Source: DAORHV01 sp964513925
GTDB lineage: Bacteria > Patescibacteriota > Gracilibacteria > Peribacterales > Peribacteraceae
Reading direction: 5' to 3'
NCBI GenBank assembly: GCA_964513925.1
Contig: CAZENR010000006.1
Span: 24,508 to 88,507, forward strand
DNA: 64,000 bases
This document shows, piece after piece, positions 57,819 to 64,000 of the stretch; the first letter of the stretch is position 1; every line of letters begins with the position of its first letter. Both the position numbers and the translations under genes were made by a program. The notes beneath the pieces were generated by a model. The model worked only from the letters and a program-made list of their open reading frames with translations, had not been told where the DNA came from and searched no databases.

Positions 57819-58628
57819 ATGCTCGCCGACGAAGTTCGACAGTTTTTGGCTCAGAGAAAGATTTTTCTCAATACCGATTTGGGGCAACATTTTCTCATTG
57901 CCGAGGAAGTGCTGGATGTCATTCTAGCAGCCGGGGACGTTGGAGAAGACGATACCGTGGTGGAAATAGGCCCAGGCATCGGCATTCTCACCAGAGAGCT
58001 TGTCAGCCGCGCCAAGACGGTACGCGCAGTGGAGATAGACCCGCGCATGAGTATGTTGCTGCCGCAATTCGTCGGCGATGAACACAAAGACCGGTTGCAT
58101 GTGGTGACGGAAAACGCCCTCCAGACTGTCTTGCCGTCCACGCCGTACAAGGTTGTGGCCAATATTCCATATCACATCACCTCTCCCCTGCTGCGCCACC
58201 TGCTGTTGGAGTCGCCGCGCAGACCCGCGTCCATGACGCTGCTCATTCAGCGCGAGGTTGCTGAGAATATTTGCGGCGAAGGCAGCGACGGGCTTCTGAC
58301 CATACTGGTGAACTTGTTCGGCACCCCAAGCCTGCTGGCGATAGTGCCGCCTGAAGCATTCTTACCTCCGCCGAAAGTCGATTCGGCAATCCTGCAAATC
58401 GACTGTTTCCCGAAGCCAAAGGCCGACCCCGATACCGTGCAACGGGTGCTATCGCTTGCCAAACATGCCTTCAGTCAAAAACGCAAAATGTTGAGCAACA
58501 CCGTCGGTAAGTTGCCCGGCGGACCCAAGGCTATGGAAGCCTGCGGCATCGCCCCCACGCGCAGACCGCAAACGTTGACAACAGATGAGTGGATAGCGCT
58601 TGCAAATGCGGTTTCCGCGCATGCATGA
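57819..58628 (+). CDS. rsmA: 16S rRNA (adenine1518-N6/adenine1519-N6)-dimethyltransferase
   Basis: KsgA/RsmA, 269 residues. It dimethylates two adenines near the 3' end of 16S rRNA late in 30S assembly. Motifs are LNTDLGQHFLI, VVEIGPGIGILTRELV (SAM motif I), VRAVEIDPRM, KVVANIPYHITSPLLRHLL (catalytic NIPY) and FLPPPKVDSAIL. The ATG at 57819 lies 6 bases after CATACT. comEC starts within the last codon. Confidence 0.95.
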   Translation: MLADEVRQFLAQRKIFLNTDLGQHFLIAEEVLDVILAAGDVGEDDTVVEIGPGIGILTRELVSRAKTVRAVEIDPRMSMLLPQFVGDEHKDRLHVVTENALQTVLPSTPYKVVANIPYHITSPLLRHLLLESPRRPASMTLLIQREVAENICGEGSDGLLTILVNLFGTPSLLAIVPPEAFLPPPKVDSAILQIDCFPKPKADPDTVQRVLSLAKHAFSQKRKMLSNTVGKLPGGPKAMEACGIAPTRRPQTLTTDEWIALANAVSAHA

Positions 58629-60055
58629 AGGCTTCACACATCAGTTACGGCCTACTTTCGTCGTACCTTGGGACGCTAACGTTGCTCAGGTTCTGGCAGC
58701 AACCCGCCTACCCGCACCGACTGTGGTTTGGCGGGTGGACTGCTCTGGCGATACTCGCTGTCGCCACGTGCATCCCCTGGCGCGGGCGCAGAATTACAGG
58801 AATTGCCGGAGCAATGGTGCTGGGAACGCTGCTGGCGCTGTGGAGCGTATCGCGAACGACGCATGTGGCAGACGCTTGGCACATCGCCTCTCATGCGAAT
58901 GAACGAATGTACACCATATTGGGAACGGTGGCCGATGCGCCCGACAGAAGGCAAATGACGACCAAGCTCACGGTACGTGCAGACACCCTGGTGACGGCAA
59001 CGGGAGCACGCATGCCGATACATGGGCTGGTACTGGCAACGGACCGCGAGGGTTGGCCCACGGTGCGCTACGGTGACCGCATTCGCATTCGCGGCAAATT
59101 GAAGCGGCCAGGCGTGATAGATACGTTTTCGTACGACGACTATTTGAGCCTGAAAAACATCTACGCAGTCATGCCCACGGCATCGGTGCGCCTGGAGCAG
59201 CCCTTCGACGCAACGCGCGGGGCACCGTTGGACTGGCTGCCCTGGAACATCTTCAACGTGCGCGACAGGTTCGAGCTGTACATAGCCCGCATGCAACCCG
59301 AGCCGCATGCATCGTTGCTGACCGGACTGTTAACCGGCTCGCGCGGCGGCATGCCGGAGCAGTTACTGGATGCCTTTCGCATAGCGGGGCTGAGCCACAT
59401 TGTCGCCATTAGCGGGTACAACATCACCATTATCATTTCGCTATGCAGCGGTATGTTGTTCTGGCTGCCATTGAAGCGCAGGTTTCCGTTGTTGGTGCTG
59501 GGCATCGCCTTATTCACCATATTCGTGGGTGCCAGCGCATCGGTGGTGCGTGCGGCCGTCATGGGCGTACTGGGCCTATGCGCCATACAAGCCAACCGCA
59601 AAGCGGACATACGACTGCTGGTGCTATGGACGGCATTCTTCATGCTGCTCTTCAATCCCAAGCAACTATGGTTCGATGCCGGATTTCAGCTCTCGTTCCT
59701 TGCGGTCATCGGCCTTGCGGAGTTATCCGGGCCAATAAGCAAGCTGACCCAGTGGCTGCCGGAAACGCTAGGCATACGCGAATCCATGACCGCAACGCTG
59801 GCAGCGCAAGCTGCAACACTGCCGCTTTCCATGCTGGTATTCCGTCAGGTATCGCTGGTGGCACCCTTTGCCAACCTACTGGTCGCCCCGCTCATTCCGC
59901 TGGCGATGTTGTTCGGGTTTACTGGAACGGTCATCGGCATTGGATGGCAGGCGCTGGGTCTGGTGCCGTCGTACATTGCGTGGGGGCTGCTGAACGTCAT
60001 CATCGCCGTGGCACAGGCGTGTGCCGCACTCCCCTACGCAGCGCTTACGTGGTGA
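58625..60055 (+). CDS. comEC: ComEC/Rec2-family DNA uptake channel, short form
   Basis: A 476-residue polytopic membrane protein. The N-terminal DUF4131 region with an OB-like insert (YTILGTVADAPDRRQMTTKLTV in parts, then RYGDRIRIRGKLKRPG) is followed by the competence domain (ASLLTGLLTGSRGGMPEQLLDAFRIAGLSHIVAISGYNITIIISL ... ASASVVRAAVMG ... FNPKQLWFDAGFQLSFLAVIGL). The C-terminal metallo-beta-lactamase domain of full-length ComEC is absent. It overlaps the rsmA stop (ATGA). It probably carries single-stranded DNA across the inner membrane if natural uptake operates. Confidence 0.92.
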   Translation: MKASHISYGLLSSYLGTLTLLRFWQQPAYPHRLWFGGWTALAILAVATCIPWRGRRITGIAGAMVLGTLLALWSVSRTTHVADAWHIASHANERMYTILGTVADAPDRRQMTTKLTVRADTLVTATGARMPIHGLVLATDREGWPTVRYGDRIRIRGKLKRPGVIDTFSYDDYLSLKNIYAVMPTASVRLEQPFDATRGAPLDWLPWNIFNVRDRFELYIARMQPEPHASLLTGLLTGSRGGMPEQLLDAFRIAGLSHIVAISGYNITIIISLCSGMLFWLPLKRRFPLLVLGIALFTIFVGASASVVRAAVMGVLGLCAIQANRKADIRLLVLWTAFFMLLFNPKQLWFDAGFQLSFLAVIGLAELSGPISKLTQWLPETLGIRESMTATLAAQAATLPLSMLVFRQVSLVAPFANLLVAPLIPLAMLFGFTGTVIGIGWQALGLVPSYIAWGLLNVIIAVAQACAALPYAALTW

Positions 60056-60058
60056 TGC

Positions 60059-60601
60059 CTACCAAACGTACGTGTAAATTTTCTGTTGGCCCCAGAATCG
60101 TACGTCGACAACATCCATGCTCTGCGGCTTGCGATGAGGAAACTGGAAACAGTGCGATACGATACGCGTGCCCGGGCGCAGCTCTGCCTGGAATTTCTTC
60201 TCTAGCATTGCCATGAACGATGGCGAAAGATACAGCAAGATGACATTTGCATCCGACAGATTCTGCTTCATGAAATTTTGAAAGCGAATCTCTACGGACG
60301 AGCGGGTGACAAACCGGCGCACAAGGGCCAATAGCCATACGCCCACGGCGATCTCGAAGCCTATCGCCCGGATGCCGGGGCAGGAGCGCTTGGCCAGAAT
60401 AAGCATGCGGGCATCGCCGCAACCCAAGTCATAGACCGTCTCCCCATCTTTGCACTGCGCCCGTAAGAGCATCTGCTTAGTAACGCTGTCAGGCGTAGGC
60501 ACGAACGGCATATGCCACCAGGCATTGGCTCCCGCTGTCAGCAACAGGATGGAGATAGACACCAGAAGTACGCCGACTACGACCCAGCCCAGCAAGATCA
60601 T
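60059..60601 (-). CDS. membrane-anchored SAM-dependent methyltransferase
   Basis: A 180-residue protein. An N-terminal span (ILLGWVVVGVLLVSISILLL) leads to a methyltransferase domain: VTKQMLLRAQCKDGETVYDLGCGDARMLILAKR (motif I DLGCGDAR), AIGFEIAVGVWLLALV, NFMKQNLSDANVILLYLSPSF and the beta-hairpin end. The layout resembles lysine methyltransferase-like (AKMT-type) proteins, in which a membrane segment precedes the domain, but the substrate is unknown. The start used is the ATG at 60601. The frame continues upstream into the next gene. Confidence 0.75.
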   Translation of the reverse strand: MILLGWVVVGVLLVSISILLLTAGANAWWHMPFVPTPDSVTKQMLLRAQCKDGETVYDLGCGDARMLILAKRSCPGIRAIGFEIAVGVWLLALVRRFVTRSSVEIRFQNFMKQNLSDANVILLYLSPSFMAMLEKKFQAELRPGTRIVSHCFQFPHRKPQSMDVVDVRFWGQQKIYTYVW

Positions 60602-60629
60602 TCCTGCGAAGATGAAAGCGAATGGCGCA

Positions 60630-61028
60630 TTACATGAGCACCAGGCCCAAGTACGTGAACAGGGCGCCAAAGAACACCATAGCCAAACCCGAAACAGTCT
60701 GCATGGTGGGGGTAGCAAGCATGCGCTCCTCGATGCTGCCCTTCATAGTCGTAATTTGATCCGGCCACCAGGCAAGCAACAAAGACTTTGCCAAACCCAC
60801 CCAGGCAACAACGACCAACAAGCCTTCGGCATCCCACGTTATGTGCCACTGACGCTTGAGTGCCAGCACGCACAGGACGGCAAAAACCGTGCCCAGAAAC
60901 CGCATGGATGTTTCGTCCTTTAGGAGCTTCTTGCGCCAGGAAATGGTTTCCTTGTCGCCGAAGATGAGCGGGAAGCCGAAAATGTAGGCAACCACACCGA
61001 GGATGAGGGCAAAGCTGGACAAAGCCAT
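60630..61028 (-). CDS. small polytopic membrane protein, unknown
   Basis: A 132-residue protein with four hydrophobic segments (SFALILGVVAYIFGFPLIFG, MRFLGTVFAVLCVLAL, LLVVVAWVGLAKSLLLAWW, TVSGLAMVFFGALFTYLGLVLM). Its loop has charged residues (DKETISWRKKLLKDE). The ATG at 61028 follows a TATAGT box by about 23 bases. The methyltransferase gene begins 28 bases after its stop, so they are probably co-transcribed. No family was recognised. Confidence 0.75.
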   Translation of the reverse strand: MALSSFALILGVVAYIFGFPLIFGDKETISWRKKLLKDETSMRFLGTVFAVLCVLALKRQWHITWDAEGLLVVVAWVGLAKSLLLAWWPDQITTMKGSIEERMLATPTMQTVSGLAMVFFGALFTYLGLVLM

Positions 61029-61188
61029 GGCAGAGCGGGAAAGTGGCAGCAACTATAGCAACGGGCGGCAGCATTGTCACTTGCGCGAAACAGGCAAGCA
61101 ACGCAGTTTGCGCATGCCCGGTATTTGCTTATACTGCCAAGCAGTTGCGGGTATACTGTGCTACCTGCAATCAGATCTTTCCGTCCAC

Positions 61189-61263
61189 GGCCCCATCGTC
61201 TAATGGTTAGGACAGCGGGTTTTCAATCCGTTAACGGGGGTTCAATTCCCCCTGGGGCTGCCA
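61189..61263 (+). tRNA. tRNA-Glu (anticodon TTC)
   Basis: Cloverleaf with acceptor GGCCCCA / TGGGGCT, D region TCGTCTAATGGTTAGGAC, anticodon loop TTTTCAA, T arm GGGGG-TTCAATT-CCCCC, discriminator G and encoded CCA (61261-61263). A TATACT box lies at 61152-61157. Confidence 0.96.
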
Positions 61264-61382
61264 ATGTTTATTGCAGAAAATATGCCATATCCTCTCACAA
61301 GCTCGTTTTCGTCATAGAACAAATAAGATATCTGCAGCAGTCTTTTGTCTTGGACGAAAGAGACTGAAGGCTTGAGAAACAC

Positions 61383-63080
61383 CTACTTCTTCTCTCTGGC
61401 CTTCTTCATGGTATCCACGTATGCCGTCTCGGCTTTGCGCAGTGCTTTGGCATCGAATGCACGGGGATCTACGCCTTTCATGAGATCGTGCGGTACGTAC
61501 ACTCCCTTGTCGTCCGGCAGCGGATTCAACGGGTAGAACGTTTTGGTCATGGGACCGCCTTCAACCGTTTGGTGGTACGAGTACGTGGTGAAAATACGCG
61601 CCTCGTCTCCAAACACCACCCGCATGACGTTCACCTTGGTGCGCATGCGAGCAAGTACAAGGCGCAGCTGATGATCGGTATCGATGGGGTTCTCCAGTTC
61701 GATGTTGATGTGCGCAAGGGGGTAGTGGCCCGGCTTGCGATGTCCGTAGACCTCCTGCAGAACGTCTGCACCTATGGCTATGGCACGGCGATCGTCGAAG
61801 CTGCCGGGCTTAATAAGCACCACCTCGTTGCGGCGCAGAGTATCGAATCCGCTGTTGCCAAGCGCCAAAATACGCTCATTGTGGTTGATGTCTTGCTCGT
61901 ACGCATCTTTGCTTTTTGCCTTCAGGGCCTCCAGGTAGCGCTCGCGATACAAGGCATGTGCGGTATTCCAGCTGAGCATATGAGCCAAAAACGCCCTGGT
62001 GGATGCGGGCACCTCCTTCCCCATTGCCTTGTCTATATGGCCCTGGACGTAATCGCTGAGAATGGGCTGCTTTTTCAACGAACCGTCCTTCATGCCCAGC
62101 GTGAATTTCTCCAGTAGATAGGTTTCCAGCGCGATGGTTTCCTTGCCGTGGGCGAACGCAATCGGATCATCTCCACCGAGAAGTTCGGCGAGTGTCTTGC
62201 CTTGAATGGAGGCATGTGCGAAGTCTTCGTCTATTTTCCGACGCAGGAAATCCGTATCGAACACACTGGCGGGCTTTTTTAAACTGCCACCTTCCATGAC
62301 CGCCTGGGCATCGTAGAACTTACTGCCATCGGAACGGTACAAGGTCATGCCTAAGTTGTTGGTGTCGGTAAGCGCGGCATACGCAAGCAGGCGTTTCTGC
62401 GTGCCCGCTTTGCGCATGGCAAGCGTGACATCGTGCACTTGGTCTTGCACGGTGAGCAGTGCGCGCTTGTTTGTTTGTCCGATTGGTTCATCGGTCTTCT
62501 TGTGTGCGGAGCAACCGGTATGGCCCGATGCAATGAAGAGCGAAGGATGCTCGTCGTCGGCGCCAACCATGCTGAGCTGAATGGGGTTCCACAGTTCGTA
62601 GTTATCCAAGCGTGCATCTGCAATGGCTCCATGCGTACGACCGAAATAAATGATGGTTTCCGGACATCCTTTTGCATTCGGCCCTTGTAAGCGGCCATCC
62701 ATGCATTTGCGCAGCACGAACTTGGGGGCCATACCGCGAAACCGCTCGATGGTCTTTTGCATGTCGGCAAGCAGCAGAGCGCGGTCGACATTGTTGCTCA
62801 GGTACTCCTCAATAAGCTTGCGAGACAGTGTTTCTGCTTTTTCTGCATTCTCCACGGGAAAGCGCACTTCTGCTGCCTTGCTGTGTTTTTCCACGGGCGG
62901 CTGGGCAAGCGCGGCGCCTTCCGGCATGCACAGCATCAAACCGCCGACTACAAGCGTTCTTCCGATAAGCGTTCGCATACCGTCCATGAGCCCGGACAAT
63001 AGTGCACTGTTTCTGGATGAGCGTTCTGCGCCAGTGGGTGCGACTGTATTTACGGACTGCTTCAAGGCCGGAAGACGCAT
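61383..63080 (-). CDS. exported protein with beta-carbonic-anhydrase-like zinc site
   Basis: A 565-residue protein. A signal-like hydrophobic stretch (LIGRTLVVGGLMLCMPEGAALAQ, about residues 38-60) is followed by a domain with KCMDGRL (C126-x-D128-x-R130) and SGHTGCSAHKK (H187-x2-C190). This is the C-x-D-x-R plus H-x2-C ligand pattern of beta-carbonic anhydrases. The remaining 350 residues are mostly helical and unassigned. The ATG at 63080 follows a C/T-rich stretch typical of genes here. The ATGs at 62987 or 62978 would give a more standard signal peptide. Carbonic anhydrase activity is not established. Confidence 0.7.
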   Translation of the reverse strand: MRLPALKQSVNTVAPTGAERSSRNSALLSGLMDGMRTLIGRTLVVGGLMLCMPEGAALAQPPVEKHSKAAEVRFPVENAEKAETLSRKLIEEYLSNNVDRALLLADMQKTIERFRGMAPKFVLRKCMDGRLQGPNAKGCPETIIYFGRTHGAIADARLDNYELWNPIQLSMVGADDEHPSLFIASGHTGCSAHKKTDEPIGQTNKRALLTVQDQVHDVTLAMRKAGTQKRLLAYAALTDTNNLGMTLYRSDGSKFYDAQAVMEGGSLKKPASVFDTDFLRRKIDEDFAHASIQGKTLAELLGGDDPIAFAHGKETIALETYLLEKFTLGMKDGSLKKQPILSDYVQGHIDKAMGKEVPASTRAFLAHMLSWNTAHALYRERYLEALKAKSKDAYEQDINHNERILALGNSGFDTLRRNEVVLIKPGSFDDRRAIAIGADVLQEVYGHRKPGHYPLAHINIELENPIDTDHQLRLVLARMRTKVNVMRVVFGDEARIFTTYSYHQTVEGGPMTKTFYPLNPLPDDKGVYVPHDLMKGVDPRAFDAKALRKAETAYVDTMKKAREKK

Positions 63081-63190
63081 AGAAAGGAGAAAAAGGGAGC
63101 CATCGAATCAGATCCACGGTTAAAACACAAGAATGTGGAAGGCAGAAAGAAGGCCTAGAACAAAGAATGGCTTTGCGATCAGACGTATTG

Positions 63191-63427
63191 CTAGAACGAT
63201 TTGTCGGTAGCGCGCTGCTCACGATGGCTGGAGCGAGACAGTAGCAATTGGCTGGCGCGTTGGTAGAACACCCCTTGCAACTTGTTCACACGACGTTCGA
63301 CTGCAGGATACTCACCACTCTCCACCTGTGACTGGGCTTCGAGCCAATCCACAAATTCAGCATCACCCATACCGTCGTAACGACTTGGCTTGGGCTGGGC
63401 CGCGGGGCCTTTTTTACGAAACTGCAT
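63191..63427 (-). CDS. small soluble protein, unknown
   Basis: A 78-residue basic protein (QFRKKGPAAQPKPSRYDGMGD, EFVDWLEAQSQVESGEYPAVERRVNKL in parts). No family was recognised. A TACACT box at 63439-63434 lies 6 bases before the ATG, matching the leaderless pattern of this genome. That supports it as a real gene. Confidence 0.65.
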   Translation of the reverse strand: MQFRKKGPAAQPKPSRYDGMGDAEFVDWLEAQSQVESGEYPAVERRVNKLQGVFYQRASQLLLSRSSHREQRATDKSF

Positions 63428-63433
63428 GTCTGC

Positions 63434-63439
63434 AGTGTA
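63434..63439 (-). promoter_or_regulatory. -10 box of the 78-residue gene (leaderless type)
   Basis: TACACT on the minus strand, 6 bases from the ATG at 63427. Confidence 0.55.
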
Positions 63440-63479
63440 GGCAAACCATCTTCTTGCACAAGTTTTTCACAATAAAATG

Positions 63480-63506
63480 GCCCCGCTGCCGAGTGGTCAG
63501 CGGGGC
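63480..63506 (-). terminator. terminator of the right-edge gene
   Basis: GCCCCGCTG / CAGCGGGGC hairpin followed on the minus strand by CATTTTATT. Confidence 0.8.
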
Positions 63507-63521
63507 GCAAGGAGGGGTTGT

Positions 63522-64000
63522 CTAGATCTGGTAATGTGACGCAGTTGCTACGTCATGTGACTGATCACCCATAATTAGGCCGAGATAGTGATCGATGTCG
63601 ACATAGAATTTGTATCGACCTCTCAGCCAGCCGATGCAAACATACCCGCCATCATGCCACTGCTCAGAGCAGCGAATGATCTGCCTATTGAGTGGGTCTA
63701 TGCCCACTGCATCTAGACACAGCAGTGCCGCAAGTATCAGCAAGCCGGAAGGAAGCCCTTGTACCAGGTTAGCTTGTTGCAGTGCTGAGAGGTTGCGAGA
63801 CCGGGGATGTGGCACGCGAATGGCGTAGCAGCCAGGCAGTATCGGATGCCACCGGATGATGTCGACCAGTTCTCCGCGGCAGAATAGTCGTTCGCGCCAG
63901 GAATCAGGAAAAACTGAAATTCCTTCTGGCGGAATACGCAGCACTATTTCTCTCTCGTTTCGTGCAGGCGGGAGAGGTGCGCTGTTGGGCGTGCCGAGAC
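63522..64000 (-). CDS. protein of unknown function, 5' end beyond the window
   Basis: The frame is open from the TAG at 63522 through the right window edge (about 158 residues visible), so the start lies outside. Internal GTG codons such as the one near 63944 are not needed as starts. The visible part has EGISVFPDSWRERLFCRGELV, a hydrophobic stretch (GLPSGLLILAALLCLDAVGI), and GGYVCIGWLRGRYKFYVDIDHYLG. No family was recognised. It may be another accessory gene. Confidence 0.6.
   Translation of the reverse strand, partial: LGTPNSAPLPPARNEREIVLRIPPEGISVFPDSWRERLFCRGELVDIIRWHPILPGCYAIRVPHPRSRNLSALQQANLVQGLPSGLLILAALLCLDAVGIDPLNRQIIRCSEQWHDGGYVCIGWLRGRYKFYVDIDHYLGLIMGDQSHDVATASHYQI

Noticed and set aside
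1..64000. Recoded TGA (glycine) as in Gracilibacteria
   Set aside because: uppP, dgkA, rsmA and the Y-family polymerase end normally at TGA, with correct family lengths.

Overview
This window looks like a chromosome segment of a small-genome bacterium of the Candidate Phyla Radiation, and I would guess Peregrinibacteria. That placement is an inference. It rests on bacterial-type housekeeping genes packed with little spacing, exported proteins carrying long serine-run linkers, a ComEC reduced to its membrane part, zinc-ribbon mini-proteins, and many orphan membrane proteins. TGA is used as an ordinary stop codon, so the recoded Gracilibacteria and Absconditabacteria are excluded. Two runs of 100 N (24683-24782 and 25893-25992) are assembly gaps of unknown true length. 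Each one interrupts a gene.

Layout, left to right. 1-2.7 kb: glyA, then undecaprenol kinase and undecaprenyl-diphosphatase. 2.7-8.4 kb, minus strand: an SLH/Calx-beta surface protein, a VirD4/TraG-like ATPase, hrcA and rpmE. 8.5-16.6 kb: gyrA, rsmI, an exported M23 peptidase, ruvA, pgi, trxA and a small membrane protein. 16.6-21.1 kb: tRNA-Ala with a degenerate second copy, an orphan 56-residue membrane protein, a methyltransferase-like gene, two tandem archaeal-type purP genes and tRNA-Cys. 21-30 kb: a lipoprotein, a large fibronectin-type surface protein, a PfkB kinase, a conserved unknown gene, a three-gene unit (N-formylglutamate amidohydrolase-like plus two ATP-grasp ligases) and a TPR protein. 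30-38 kb: an exported unknown, secF, tig, a Rel protein with a ruined hydrolase site, and the L10-leader/rplJ/rplL unit. 38-44 kb: a double zinc-ribbon protein, an LCP enzyme, a membrane protein, lexA, a Y-family polymerase and a methyltransferase-like gene. 44-52.2 kb: valS, a run of small membrane and zinc-ribbon genes ending in a potassium-channel-like protein, pnp, a small unknown and rpsO. 52.3-64 kb: an orphan 101-residue gene, rmuC, a UvrD/PcrA helicase, a serine-rich surface protein, rsmA, comEC, a methyltransferase, tRNA-Glu, an exported protein with a beta-carbonic-anhydrase-like zinc site, and two further unknowns.

Two features of gene expression stand out. Many genes have a TANNNT-like -10 box only 6-10 bases before the ATG, so their mRNAs are probably leaderless. 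Another set, mostly strongly expressed housekeeping genes, has a C/T-rich stretch just before the ATG and no Shine-Dalgarno sequence. The clear exceptions with good Shine-Dalgarno sites are two orphan small genes (16905-17075 and 52329-52634). Both also share an unusual AT-rich promoter and related leader motifs, as if they were two copies of one foreign expression cassette.

Functionally, the window combines cell-envelope building and recycling (uppP, dgkA, LCP, M23, DUF212), DNA repair and SOS (lexA, Y-polymerase, ruvA, uvrD, rmuC), translation and RNA turnover (rplJ/L, rpsO, rpmE, pnp, rsmA, rsmI, valS), and a set of exported proteins without known function. No CRISPR array, transposase, integrase or rRNA gene was seen.
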